47,872 nt of DNA from a bacterium (lineage in GTDB: Bacteria > Actinomycetota > Acidimicrobiia > Spongiisociales > ZC4RG35). Below, piece by piece: positions 25,652 through 35,121 of the stretch. The position numbers and the translations under genes are program-made. Under the pieces are notes generated by a model. The model made no database searches, had not been told where the DNA came from, and was given only the letters and a program-made list of their open reading frames with translations. The stretch is from positions 1 to 47,872 of the forward strand of contig JAPPLW010000102.1 in NCBI GenBank assembly GCA_028819345.1. The letters are read 5' to 3'. Position 1 is the stretch's first letter. Each line of letters starts with the position of its first letter.

Positions 25652-27292
25652 ATGACTGCTCATTCTCCAATCGCTATCGTGCCCGAAATGACGCTGGTTT
25701 CCTCCCGGACGGAGCGCAACCGGACCGCGGCAATCTACACGCTGGTCTCCGTGGTGGGCATCTCGGTGCTGCCCCTGGTCGTGGTGATGGTGGGAGCGCC
25801 GGAGAGCCCGCTGTTGTTCGGCGCCTTCCTGTCGGTCGGCACATCCGCGGGGTCACTGGCTTTCCTGGCGGGCCGGTACCGCGCGCAATTGCGGAACCGG
25901 GAGATCCTGGCCCTCATCAAGAAGAACCTGGCGAGTTGGCCGATTCTCTTCGTCCTGGTCGGCACGTTCGAGTTCACGTTCTTCGCCTGGAGCACCAGGT
26001 TCGTCGACCCTTCGGTGGCCACCATCCTGTGGGGAAGCTGGCCGATAATCTTCGTGTTCCTTCTCCGCCGGATCTTCAGCGGCAAGCGGGCGCAGGCCAA
26101 CCGCTACAAGAAGATCACCCCGTCGCTGGTCCTGCTCATGGTCCTCAGCCTGGTCGGCCTGGCCTTCGTCGTCCTGGCCCAGGCGAGCAAGCAAACCGGG
26201 TTCGACTGGACATCGGACTCATCCTGGGTCGGGTTCGTGTTTGCGGTGTTCAGCGGGGTGCTCATCACTCTCAACATCTTCTCCTTCTCCTGGGCGGCGG
26301 ACCTGGCCAGCAAGGCCAGGACGCTGAACTTCGCCAGGGGGCCCCGGAGCATGGAGTTGTTCTTCATGACGGTGGTGGTGTGTGTCTCAAATGCCTTCAC
26401 CGCGCCGATCAAGGCGGGGTTCAGCCTGGCGGCGTCCGAGCCGATCCAGACCGACGTGATACTGGGAGCCCTGATCATGGGCGGCACGCTGAGGGTGGGG
26501 AGTTCCCTGCTTTGGCGTCACGCCAACCAGATCACCCATGCGCTCGGTATCAACGCCATCGGGTATGGGGAGCCGTTGTTCGGAGTGCTGTGGCTGGCAC
26601 TGTTCTGGGAAGTGGACATCTCTCGGGTCGACTACCTGGTACTCGGAACCTGCGCCATCATCGCCTCCAACATCCTCATCAACTCCGAGGTCGAGATCAG
26701 CCGGGGATTCAAGTCGGCGATCCTGGCGATGTGGGCGACCGGCGCCATCGTCTATTTAAGAGACGATGGCCCGCTGTGGGGAAGCGGGCGGTTCTTCGGC
26801 GTCCTGGCCCTGCTGGCCGGCGCCTTCGCCCTGTTGCAGGCCCTCCGCTCGACCGCCTCGCCTCCCCCTGCCGGAAGGCACGCCCTGGATCGGCCACTCC
26901 CGTCGGAGGCAGCGCCGCGGCGTGCCAGGAGCCCACTGATCACAGACCGACTCAACCTTGCCCGGACGTTCACCATGGGCCTGTACGGTGCGGTGGCGAT
27001 CGCATTGACGATCATCGTCCGACCTGCGGTGACAGGATGGGTGGGGCTGGCCGTTGAGGTGTTCGCGGTCTCTTTTTGCACCGCTATCGCGGCCTCCGCC
27101 TTTTACACCGGCGGCTGGCCCGGGGTGGTTGGTAGACGTCCCGAACGGGCCGTCGGGACGGAACTTCCCGGAGAGGCGTACGCCGGCTGGGAGCAGCGAG
27201 AACGCCGGATTGCGAACTGGACCAACGCCGCGGTGGCGACCGGGACCTATCTCTCGTTCTTGTATCTACTCTGGGACAAGTGGCTGAATTGA
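25652..27292 (+). CDS. EamA/DMT-like multi-pass membrane transporter
   Basis: 546 residues from the ATG at 25652 (an ATG at 25688 is also possible; no strong ribosome site marks either). About ten helices in the first 370 residues follow the drug/metabolite transporter pattern: ILWGSWPIIFVFLL near helix 4 and GYGEPLFGVLWLALFW near helix 9. Four more helices follow after about residue 375, which makes the protein clearly longer than a normal 300-residue DMT exporter. The end overlaps the esterase gene by 13 bases. Substrate unknown; export of a metabolite from the adjacent amino acid genes is a guess. Confidence 0.7.
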   Translation: MTAHSPIAIVPEMTLVSSRTERNRTAAIYTLVSVVGISVLPLVVVMVGAPESPLLFGAFLSVGTSAGSLAFLAGRYRAQLRNREILALIKKNLASWPILFVLVGTFEFTFFAWSTRFVDPSVATILWGSWPIIFVFLLRRIFSGKRAQANRYKKITPSLVLLMVLSLVGLAFVVLAQASKQTGFDWTSDSSWVGFVFAVFSGVLITLNIFSFSWAADLASKARTLNFARGPRSMELFFMTVVVCVSNAFTAPIKAGFSLAASEPIQTDVILGALIMGGTLRVGSSLLWRHANQITHALGINAIGYGEPLFGVLWLALFWEVDISRVDYLVLGTCAIIASNILINSEVEISRGFKSAILAMWATGAIVYLRDDGPLWGSGRFFGVLALLAGAFALLQALRSTASPPPAGRHALDRPLPSEAAPRRARSPLITDRLNLARTFTMGLYGAVAIALTIIVRPAVTGWVGLAVEVFAVSFCTAIAASAFYTGGWPGVVGRRPERAVGTELPGEAYAGWEQRERRIANWTNAAVATGTYLSFLYLLWDKWLN

Positions 27293-28293
27293 TCTCCCCT
27301 CAGGAATCCCCCCAGCGGACCCAGGATGCCGCCATCGACTGGGACCACCGCCTCGATAGCCGGAGCAGGGCCGTGTTGGAGATGATCCCGGCCGCCCTGC
27401 GAGACATGACCGACATCCCGGCCGCTCGCCGGGCCATGGAGGAGTTGACCGCGGCCACACTCGCCGTCAATCCCGACATTCCGGGAGTGGACACAGAGGA
27501 CCACTGGGTGCGGGGCGCCCCGGGTGACCCGGACGTGATGGTGCGGGTCTACACGCCGTCGGGCGTGGGCGCGCCGGCGCCCGGCTATTACTGGATCCAC
27601 GGCGGGGCGATGGTGGTGGGAAGCGTCGCCATGGACGACCTCAGATGCAAGGAACTGGCCGCCGACATGGGCTGCGTGGTTGCCTCGGTGGAGTACCGCC
27701 TGGCTCCCGAGCACCCGTATCCGGCGCCGGTCGAGGACTGCTACGCGGGGTTGAAGTGGTTCTTCTCCCAGGCGGAACACCTGGGAGTGGATCCGTCCAG
27801 GATTGTCATCAGCGGCACCTCGGCGGGCGGTGGGTTGGCCGCCGCGGTGACCCTTCTGGCAAGAGATAGGGGCGAGATGGAGATTGCCTTCCAGCAACTC
27901 ATCTATCCGATGCTGGACGACCGCAACATCACCCCTTCCAGCCACTCGGTCCAGCACCCCAAGATGTGGAACCGCCAGTCCAATATCGCCGCGTGGAGCG
28001 CCTTTCTGGGGAAACCGGCCGGCTCGGAGGATGTCTCTCCCTACGCGTCGCCGGCCAGACACGACGACTTGTCGGGCCTGCCTCCTGCGTTCATCATCGT
28101 GGGCGAGTTGGACCTCTTCGTGGACGAGGACATCGAATACGCCCAACGCCTGACCCGGGCCAGCGTGCCCACCGAACTCCACGTGTTCCCAGGCGCCTTC
28201 CACCTGAGCGACCGTTACCTGCCGACGTCCCCGACCAGCAGGCGCTGGGCGGCCGTCACCCGGGCGGCCCTGCGCGAAGCTCTCCACGGGTAG
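27280..28293 (+). CDS. HSL-family alpha/beta hydrolase (esterase/lipase)
   Basis: 337 residues from the GTG at 27280. The oxyanion-hole motif is H107-G-G (YYWIHGGAMVVGS), the nucleophile is Ser181 in SGTSAGGGL, and the acid and base are Asp278 (GELDLFVDED) and His308 (PGAFHLSD). SVEYRLAPEHPYPAPVEDCYAGLKW is typical of the hormone-sensitive-lipase family, which hydrolyses short-chain esters in the cytosol. The gene overlaps the upstream transporter gene, so the two are coupled. Confidence 0.9.
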   Translation: MAELISPQESPQRTQDAAIDWDHRLDSRSRAVLEMIPAALRDMTDIPAARRAMEELTAATLAVNPDIPGVDTEDHWVRGAPGDPDVMVRVYTPSGVGAPAPGYYWIHGGAMVVGSVAMDDLRCKELAADMGCVVASVEYRLAPEHPYPAPVEDCYAGLKWFFSQAEHLGVDPSRIVISGTSAGGGLAAAVTLLARDRGEMEIAFQQLIYPMLDDRNITPSSHSVQHPKMWNRQSNIAAWSAFLGKPAGSEDVSPYASPARHDDLSGLPPAFIIVGELDLFVDEDIEYAQRLTRASVPTELHVFPGAFHLSDRYLPTSPTSRRWAAVTRAALREALHG

Positions 28294-28330
28294 CCAACGA
28301 TCCCCGGGTATCTAACGCCGGGAGACTCGG

Positions 28331-28703
28331 CTACCTTCCGTCCTGAATGAGAACCCGCCCGCCGTCCTCCACTTCGATGAACAGGCGATGGCGGTCCATC
28401 AACTGCATACCAACGAGAGGGACGTTGTCGGACATGTAGGCATCGACGCGACGGGGGCGACCGTCCCAAAGAACAATTGTCCGGTAGACATCGAGTATCG
28501 CCGTAGTGCCATCGGCCAGAGTCAGGTGAGGTATCCGACAGGCGTAGTAGCTCCAGGGTGGCTACCGATTCCGATGGCAGGGTCAGGAACGCGTTGAAGC
28601 CGGTATCGAGGACGGCTTCGATCTCCGCGCTCCGCCCTGAGGGGCCTAGGACAGTTAGGGTCATGACCGGTTCGTAGTCGGCGTTCACTACGCCCTGTAT
28701 CAC
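28331..28703 (-). pseudogene. Retropepsin-like aspartic protease gene with a frameshift
   Basis: The start GTG at 28703 overlaps the upstream stop (GTGA). The first 54 codons read GVVNADYEPVMTLTVLGPSG and AVLDTGFNAFLTLP, where DTGF is the catalytic Asp-Thr-Gly of clan AA single-domain proteases. Near 28530-28550 the frame breaks. The homologous second half continues one base over: LTLADGTTAILDVYRTIVLW, then VPLVGMQLMDRH and FIEVEDGGRVLIQ, ending at a TAG at 28331-28333. The span is 373 bases, one more than a multiple of three, consistent with a single inserted base. Either the gene is inactivated or the assembly carries one error here. Confidence 0.78.
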
Positions 28704-28957
28704 ACCGCCCTCGGGATGAACCGGCCCCCAATCGTGGCCATGGTCCGGAACCCGACCCGCTCGCTCCAGACGTTGACAGCGTCCGGGCTCTGCTCCCACA
28801 GACGCTCTACCGCCCCCGACACATCGCGGCCGAGAGCCCAAATGCCGGTCTCCACATCGATGACGACCACCTCTCTAAAGTGGTCCGCCTCCACCTGCGG
28901 GCGGATGTCCCGCTGGTAGATCTCCCTGCCCAGGCGGGCAGTCTCCTCCTTAGACAT
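28700..28957 (-). CDS. Small conserved protein paired with an aspartic protease
   Basis: 85 residues from the ATG at 28957 (MSKEETARLGREIYQRDI). The body VEADHFREVVVIDVETGIWALGRDVSGAVERLWEQSP and WSERVGFRTMATIGG forms a compact alpha/beta unit. Its stop overlaps the start of the retropepsin-like gene. Such coupled small gene plus single-domain protease pairs recur in cyanobacteria and actinobacteria, and the arrangement resembles a toxin-antitoxin or chaperone-partner module, but I know of no tested function. Upstream ATGs at 29017 and 29050 are possible but less likely starts. Confidence 0.65.
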   Translation of the reverse strand: MSKEETARLGREIYQRDIRPQVEADHFREVVVIDVETGIWALGRDVSGAVERLWEQSPDAVNVWSERVGFRTMATIGGRFIPRAV

Positions 28958-29133
28958 GGTTGGCACCCTGCGGTCCACAACCTCCCGTCCCGGCGATGCC
29001 ATCTCCACATCCCTCATCGTTGAATCCGCCTTCCAAGGCGTCTTCGACATCGCCCATAGTACCTGGCTCCCGGACTATAAGACTGGCGGAGGGCGCCGGA
29101 CAATCTTGAAGCCGTGTTCGATTCCCTATCCGG

Positions 29134-30615
29134 TCAGGGGACCAGCGCCGCCGCGGCGTCGCCGAAGAAGGTGGCTAGTCCCGGGAACACTCCCACCACC
29201 AGCACCACCACCAGCGCCAGGCCCATGGCCAGGGAGAGGGGCCCGGTGGGGCCGGTCTCGGTGTCCTCGGGGATCTTGTCAGGCGCCTCGTCGAACCAGG
29301 CGCTCTTCACCACCCGGGCGTAGTAGTAGAAGGCCACCACCGCGTTGACCGCGGCGATCACCGCCAGCCACACTCCCGCCGGTCCGGTGGAGATGAGCAC
29401 CGCCCGGAACATCACGAATTTGGCGAACCACCCGGCCAGCGGAGGCAACCCGGCCAGCGACAGGAAGAACACCGCCAGCATCACCCCCAGGCGGGGTGAG
29501 TAGGAGCCCAGACCCCTCCAGTCGGGGATCTCATAGCTTCCGATGCGCCGCCCTCCGGCGATCACCACCGCGAAGGCGCCCAGGTTCATCACCGCATAGA
29601 TGACCAGGTAGATGACGGTGGCGCCCAGGCCTTCCGACAGGCCGTCGGTGGCAATGGCGCCCCCTGCGAAGGGCACCAGCATGAACCCGGCCTGGGCCAC
29701 CGACGAGTAGGCGAGCAGGCGGATCAGATGGGACTGGCGCAGAGCCGACAGGTTGGCCACCGTCATGGAGACCGCCGCCATCAGCCACAACGCCGGGCCC
29801 CAGAAGTCGGTCACCGCCGGGAGAGCCAGGTAGATCACCGCCAGCATGGCCACGAACCCGGCCAGCTTGGAGGAGACCGAGAGATAGGCGGTCACCGGCG
29901 GAGGAGACCCCTGGTAAGTATCCGGCGCCCAGAAGTGGAAGGGGACCGCCGAGACCTTGAAGCCGAACCCCACCAGGATCAGGAGCACCGCCAGGCCCAG
30001 CACCGGCTCGGAGGCCATCCCGCCCGCCGAGATCGCCTCCCGGATGCCGTCGAAGGACAGTTCCCCGGTGAGACCGAAGAGGAGCGACATCCCGTACAGC
30101 ATCAGGCCGGTGGACAGCACCCCGATTATGAAGAACTTGAGCGAGGCCTCGTTGGAGCGGAGGTCGCCCTTGCGCCACCCGGCCAGGAGGAACAGCGGGC
30201 CGGTGGTCAACTCCAGGGCGACGAACAGCACCACCAGGTCCCGCGCCGAGGTGAGAACCATCGAACCCAACAGCGAAGACAGAAGGAGCAGGTAGTACTC
30301 GCCCTGGTAGTAGCGGTCGGACTCGATGTAGGAGACCGAGATGAGGAGCACCAGGTAGCCCGCCACCAGGAACACACCCTTCAGCACCAGCGCGAACTCG
30401 TCCACGACATAGGAACCGTCGAACATCGAGTAGTTGTCGCCGGAGACCGCCATGAGGATCACCGGCACCATGGCCAGGGTGGTCCCCACCACGGCCAGCG
30501 CCGCCACCCAGTATTTTCGCTCCCGGGGCAGGAACAGATCGACTGCCAGCACCACCAGGAGGGCGGCGGCCACCACCACCTCGGGCGCGATGGCCAGCCA
30601 GTCGATCCTCGGCAC
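29134..30615 (-). CDS. nuoN: NADH-quinone oxidoreductase subunit N
   Basis: 493 residues, GTG start with GGAGG seven bases upstream. It is an antiporter-like proton-pumping subunit of complex I with about 14 membrane helices. VSAVPFHFWAPDTYQGSPPPVTAYLS and LLAYSSVAQAGFML are hallmarks. Last gene of the operon; the next gene upstream is nuoM, three bases away. Confidence 0.96.
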   Translation of the reverse strand: MPRIDWLAIAPEVVVAAALLVVLAVDLFLPRERKYWVAALAVVGTTLAMVPVILMAVSGDNYSMFDGSYVVDEFALVLKGVFLVAGYLVLLISVSYIESDRYYQGEYYLLLLSSLLGSMVLTSARDLVVLFVALELTTGPLFLLAGWRKGDLRSNEASLKFFIIGVLSTGLMLYGMSLLFGLTGELSFDGIREAISAGGMASEPVLGLAVLLILVGFGFKVSAVPFHFWAPDTYQGSPPPVTAYLSVSSKLAGFVAMLAVIYLALPAVTDFWGPALWLMAAVSMTVANLSALRQSHLIRLLAYSSVAQAGFMLVPFAGGAIATDGLSEGLGATVIYLVIYAVMNLGAFAVVIAGGRRIGSYEIPDWRGLGSYSPRLGVMLAVFFLSLAGLPPLAGWFAKFVMFRAVLISTGPAGVWLAVIAAVNAVVAFYYYARVVKSAWFDEAPDKIPEDTETGPTGPLSLAMGLALVVVLVVGVFPGLATFFGDAAAALVP

Positions 30616-30618
30616 CGC

Positions 30619-32202
30619 TTAGCCTCCGACGGCCCGGAACGCCGACTCCACCAGGCCCACCACCGCGTCGGTGGTCACCCCCAGCACCAGCTTGGGATAG
30701 ACGCCCACCGCCACGATCAGCACGATCAGAGGCGCCCAGGCGACCATCTCGTAGCGGTCAACGTCTTGGAATTCCTGCCCGGCCCACTCGTCCGACGGTT
30801 CGCCCAGGTTGACCTTCTGGAGCATCCACAACATGTAGCCGGCGGTGAGCACCGTGCCGATGGCGCCGATCACCATGGCGGTGCGGAAAAAGGAGGTGGA
30901 AAGGCCGGGGAGCGGCTGGTAGGAGCCCAGGAGCGCCATGAACTCGCCCCAGAACCCGGCCAGGCCGGGCAGTCCCAGGCTGGCCATGGCGGTGAACCCG
31001 AGGATCCCGCCCATGACCGGCATCAGCTTGAGGTTGCCGCCCAGGCGCGACATCTCCCGGGTGTGGTAGCGGTGGTGGATCGATCCGGCCAGGAAGAACA
31101 GCAGGCCTGTGATCAGGCCGTGGGCCACCATCCCGATGATGGCGGCGTTGATCCCCACCTCGGTGAGGGTGGCGATGCCCAGCATCACGAACCCCATGTG
31201 CCCCACCGACGAGAAGGCGATCAAACGTTTGACGTCGGTCTGGGCCAGGCACGCCAGGGACCCGTAGATGATTCCGATCACCGCCAGCACCGCGATGGCC
31301 GGCGCCCAGTCGCGGGCGGTCTCGGGGAGGATGGGGATGGCGATACGGATGAAGGCGTAGGAGCCGAGTTTCAGGAGGATGGCGGCGAGCAGCACCGACC
31401 CGACGGTGGGCGCCGCGGTGTGAGCGTCGGGGAGCCAGGTGTGGAAGGGCCACATCGGCACCTTCACCGCGAAGCCGAGGAACATCGCGCCGAACACCAG
31501 CCAGGCGAAGGTGCCTTCGAAGAGGTGCCCGCGGGCTATCAGTTCGGGGATGTCGAAGGTGGACTGCTGTCCTCCCGACCCCGACTTGAAGTAGAGGGCC
31601 AAAAAGCCCAGCAGCATGAAGGCCGACCCGAACAGGGTGAAGATGAAGAACTTGATCGCCGCGTACAGGCGGGTCTCCACTTCTTTGCGGAACCCGGGGA
31701 TCTTCCGCATGGTGCGGTCTCCCCAGATGCCGATCATGAAGTACATGGGAAGGAGCACCAACTCGAAGAAGATGAAGAACAGCACCAGGTCGAGGGCCAC
31801 GAAGGTCCCGTTCATCCCGGTGGCGAGGATCATCATGAGGATGAGGAAGGCCCGGGGGTTGCGGGGCTCGTCCCAGTGCTGCCAGGAGTAGATCACGCAC
31901 AGCACCACCACCAGAGCCGACAGCACCAGGAGCGGCAGGCTGATCCCGTCTATTCCGATGTGGTAGTTGGCGCCGATCGCCGAGATCCAGGGAAGGTCCA
32001 CCTCGAACTGGAATCCGGCGGCCGCGCCGAAGTCGAAACGGGCCGCGACCACCACCGCCAGGACCAGGGTCACCACGCTCACCAGGAGCGTCCACTGCTT
32101 CACCGCCTCCTCCCGCTCCTTGGGGATGGCCAGGGCCACCAGCGCTCCCACCAGTGGGAGAAAGACGATCAGGGTCAGAGCCCAGCTATCCAACAAATCC
32201 AT
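30619..32202 (-). CDS. nuoM: NADH-quinone oxidoreductase subunit M
   Basis: 527 residues with GGAG eight bases before the ATG. A proton-pumping antiporter-like subunit; VPMWPFHTWLPDAHTAAPTV and IAFSSVGHMGFVMLGI are typical, and GIDGISLPLLVLSALVVVL near the start marks NuoM. It starts 23 bases after the nuoL stop. Confidence 0.97.
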   Translation of the reverse strand: MDLLDSWALTLIVFLPLVGALVALAIPKEREEAVKQWTLLVSVVTLVLAVVVAARFDFGAAAGFQFEVDLPWISAIGANYHIGIDGISLPLLVLSALVVVLCVIYSWQHWDEPRNPRAFLILMMILATGMNGTFVALDLVLFFIFFELVLLPMYFMIGIWGDRTMRKIPGFRKEVETRLYAAIKFFIFTLFGSAFMLLGFLALYFKSGSGGQQSTFDIPELIARGHLFEGTFAWLVFGAMFLGFAVKVPMWPFHTWLPDAHTAAPTVGSVLLAAILLKLGSYAFIRIAIPILPETARDWAPAIAVLAVIGIIYGSLACLAQTDVKRLIAFSSVGHMGFVMLGIATLTEVGINAAIIGMVAHGLITGLLFFLAGSIHHRYHTREMSRLGGNLKLMPVMGGILGFTAMASLGLPGLAGFWGEFMALLGSYQPLPGLSTSFFRTAMVIGAIGTVLTAGYMLWMLQKVNLGEPSDEWAGQEFQDVDRYEMVAWAPLIVLIVAVGVYPKLVLGVTTDAVVGLVESAFRAVGG

Positions 32203-32225
32203 TTATCAGTCTCCCATTCGGTATC

Positions 32226-34268
32226 TCATAGGACGAAAAGGACCACGACCGCCAGCAGCAGCAGACCCGCCACCAGCAGGCCAGCATACTGCTGAACCCG
32301 GCCGCTTTGAATCCGGCGAATCAGGCCCCCCATTCCCGAGGTTCCCCACGACAGTCCGTGCACCACCCCGTCGATGCCGTGCTGGTCGACCCCGCCGTAC
32401 AACAGGCCGGCCAGGCGCTGACACAGCGCCCCGACCCCGTTCACCACCCCGTCGATCACGTAGTCGTTCACCCAGTTCACCGCCCGGGCGGCCGGTTGGC
32501 GGATCACCCACACCAGCCCCAGGGCGGCATGGTCGAGGTAGTACTTCTGGCGGAGCAGCGGGTAGAGCACCGGGATCTCCACCCGGTCCCGATCTGCTCG
32601 GTCGGCGGCGGACGGTCCGAAGGCTCTCCACCCCAGCCACAGGCCGGCCACCGCGGCGGCCAGGCCCGCCGCGGCCAGGCCCACATCGATCGCCTCGGCG
32701 TGGTGGTCGCCCATCGGAACGCTCCGCACCGAGAGCCAGTCGGTAAAGCTTCCGATCCACGGCAGCTTCAGGCCGGGGATGTTCACCACCCCCGCCAGGA
32801 CGGCGGGGACCGCGAGGGCCCAGAGGGGACGGGTCATGATCGGAGGCGACTCGTGGGGCTCGCCATGGCCCCGGTACTCGCCGAAGAAGGTGAGGGCCAC
32901 AGCCCTCGCCATGTAGAAGGCGGTCACGAACGCTCCGGCCACCGCGATCCACATCACCAGGTTGTATCCCTCATAGCCCAGGGTGGCGAGGATCTCGTCC
33001 TTGGACCAGAACCCCGACAGGGGGAACACCCCGGCCAGCGCCAGGGCGCCGATCACGAAGGTCCGGTAGGTGTCGGGCATGTGGCGACGCAAACCCCCCA
33101 TGTCTGACATGTTGTTGGAGTGCACGGCGTGGATCACCGAGCCCGCCCCCAAGAAGAGAAGCGCCTTGAAGAAGGCGTGGGTGAAGAGGTGGAACAGCCC
33201 GGCGGTGTACCCCCCGGCGGCCACCGCGGTCATCATGTAGCCCAGTTGGCTGACCGTTGAGTAGGCCAGGACCCGCTTGATGTCGTCGGCCACCAGGGCC
33301 AGAAGGCCCATCCCGAACAGGGTGATGGTCCCCGCCGCGATCATCCACGGCCGGGCGGCTGTGGCCAGTTCCTGGTACAGGGGGAAGGTGCGGGCCATCA
33401 GGTAGATGCCGGCGGTCACCATGGTGGCGGCGTGCATCAGGGCCGACACCGGAGTGGGGCCGGCCATGGCGTCGGGGAGCCAGATGTGGAGGGGGAACTG
33501 GGCGCTCTTTCCCATTGCGCCGAAGAAGAGCAGCAGACCGGCCGCCACCGCCACCGGTCCCAGAGCGGCGCTGTGCTCCGCCGCGGCCGCGGCCAGGTCC
33601 CAGAAATGGAAGGAGCCGAGCGTGATCCCGATGATGATCACCCCGATCACCAGGCCCACGTCGGCCACCTTGTTGGTGTAGAAGGCCTTCATGGCCGCAG
33701 ACGAGTTCTCCTTCAACTCCCAGTTGTGGCCGATCAGCAGGTACGAGGCCAGGCCCACGCCCTCCCAGCCGATGATCAACTGCACCAGGTTGGGGCTCCC
33801 CACCAGCACCAGCATCGACCCGGCGAAGAGCGACAGGGCGGCGAAGAAAAAGGTGACCCGGACCTCCCCCTTCATGTAACCGTGGGCGTAGACGAACACC
33901 GCCAGGCCCACCGCCGCCACCACCCAGTACATCATGATCGAGAGGCCGTCCACTATCCACCCCAACTCGAAGACCAGCCCCCCGCCCACCGCTGCGATCT
34001 CGAGGCTCCGTTCGTACAGGACCCCGGAATCGCCCATGTTCAGCAGCAGCAGGACCGACGACCAGACGAAGTTGAAGGCCATCGCGCCGATCGCCACCTC
34101 GGCGCCCTGGTATCTCATCCGCTTCCCGAACAGAACGATCACCACGAAGGCCAGCATGGGCCCGATCAGCATCAGGCCGGCCCATTCCGACCAGATCCCG
34201 CCGGTGGTCGCCGCGGCGGCGGCCCCTTCCGCGGCCAGATAGAGGTTTGTGCTCACACCCATTGTCAC
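32226..34268 (-). CDS. nuoL: NADH-quinone oxidoreductase subunit L
   Basis: 680 residues from the GTG at 34268, which overlaps the nuoK stop (GTGA); an ATG at 34262 is also possible. It is the distal proton-pumping subunit. AQFPLHIWLPDAMAGPTPVSALMHAATMVTAGIYL and VLAYSTVSQLGYMMTAVA are diagnostic. The C-terminal part carries the long lateral amphipathic helix that ties the pump modules together and a final membrane helix (AGLLVAGLLLLAVVVLFVL). Confidence 0.97.
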   Translation of the reverse strand: MTMGVSTNLYLAAEGAAAAATTGGIWSEWAGLMLIGPMLAFVVIVLFGKRMRYQGAEVAIGAMAFNFVWSSVLLLLNMGDSGVLYERSLEIAAVGGGLVFELGWIVDGLSIMMYWVVAAVGLAVFVYAHGYMKGEVRVTFFFAALSLFAGSMLVLVGSPNLVQLIIGWEGVGLASYLLIGHNWELKENSSAAMKAFYTNKVADVGLVIGVIIIGITLGSFHFWDLAAAAAEHSAALGPVAVAAGLLLFFGAMGKSAQFPLHIWLPDAMAGPTPVSALMHAATMVTAGIYLMARTFPLYQELATAARPWMIAAGTITLFGMGLLALVADDIKRVLAYSTVSQLGYMMTAVAAGGYTAGLFHLFTHAFFKALLFLGAGSVIHAVHSNNMSDMGGLRRHMPDTYRTFVIGALALAGVFPLSGFWSKDEILATLGYEGYNLVMWIAVAGAFVTAFYMARAVALTFFGEYRGHGEPHESPPIMTRPLWALAVPAVLAGVVNIPGLKLPWIGSFTDWLSVRSVPMGDHHAEAIDVGLAAAGLAAAVAGLWLGWRAFGPSAADRADRDRVEIPVLYPLLRQKYYLDHAALGLVWVIRQPAARAVNWVNDYVIDGVVNGVGALCQRLAGLLYGGVDQHGIDGVVHGLSWGTSGMGGLIRRIQSGRVQQYAGLLVAGLLLLAVVVLFVL

Positions 34269-34570
34269 CAGCGCATCAGGTTCAACTCGTCCACGTTGGC
34301 CGAGCGCCGGTTACGGAATATCAGGAGGATGATGGCCAGGCCGATCCCCACCTCGGCGGCGGCGATGGTGATGATGAACACCGCCAGGATCTGCCCCAGC
34401 GCCTCCGACGTCTGCCAGAACGCCTCCAGGGCCACCAGGTTGATGTTCACCGCGGCCAGCATCAGTTCCACCGACAGCAGCACCATCACCGCGTTGCGCC
34501 GCACCAGGAGGCCGTACACCCCCATGCAGAACAGCAGCGCCGCCAGGATGAGGAACTGGTTGAGTATCAC
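34265..34570 (-). CDS. nuoK: NADH-quinone oxidoreductase subunit K
   Basis: 101 residues, the normal family length, from the GTG at 34570, which overlaps the nuoJ stop (GTGA) and has GGGAG upstream. Three helices are visible. VMVLLSVELMLAAVNINLVAL contains the conserved membrane Glu of the proton path, and a second Glu is in AAAEVGIGLAIIL. Confidence 0.95.
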   Translation of the reverse strand: MILNQFLILAALLFCMGVYGLLVRRNAVMVLLSVELMLAAVNINLVALEAFWQTSEALGQILAVFIITIAAAEVGIGLAIILLIFRNRRSANVDELNLMRW

Positions 34571-35121
34571 CTGGACTCCCGCTCCCTCTCCTCGGCGGGG
34601 CTGAGGTCCCGGCGGGCGATGGTTATTCCTCCCACCAGGGCGGCCAGCAGCACGAATCCCACCACCTCGAAGGGGAACACGAACCGGCCCAGGAGCCCCT
34701 CGGCGAGCACCGAGGTGGGCGTGCCGGCGGTGATCCCGTCGAGGGTGGTGTCCCCCCACTGGGAGAGAAGGCCCCACGAAAGCAGGGCGAACAGGGCGGC
34801 GGAGACCAGCAAGGCGGGGAGGCGCCGCTGGTGGTCGACCTCCGCCTCGTCGCGGCCGGTGGGGGCGCGGGTGATCATGATCCCGAACAGGAACAGCACG
34901 ATCACAGCCCCTATGTAGACGAGGACCAGCACCCAGGCCAGGAACTCGGCGGCCAGCAGCAGAAAGATGGCGGCGGTCCCGGCCAGGGCGGCCACCAGGA
35001 ACAGGGCGGCGTGGACCACGTTCGGGGAGGTGACCACTCTAAGGCCCGAGATGGTCGTGGCCAGCGCCACCGCCAAAAAGACCCAGTTGAGCGGCTCTGC
35101 CGCCCAGTCCTCGAATCCCAT
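34567..35121 (-). CDS. nuoJ: NADH-quinone oxidoreductase subunit J
   Basis: 184 residues, five helices. VVHAALFLVAALAGTAAIFLLLAAEFLAWVLVLVYIGAVIVLFLFGIMI is the family signature, including the flexible helix 3 region (YIGAVIVLFLF). It starts directly after the nuoI stop (TAGATG). The acidic tail AEERERESR runs into nuoK. Confidence 0.95.
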   Translation of the reverse strand: MGFEDWAAEPLNWVFLAVALATTISGLRVVTSPNVVHAALFLVAALAGTAAIFLLLAAEFLAWVLVLVYIGAVIVLFLFGIMITRAPTGRDEAEVDHQRRLPALLVSAALFALLSWGLLSQWGDTTLDGITAGTPTSVLAEGLLGRFVFPFEVVGFVLLAALVGGITIARRDLSPAEERERESR

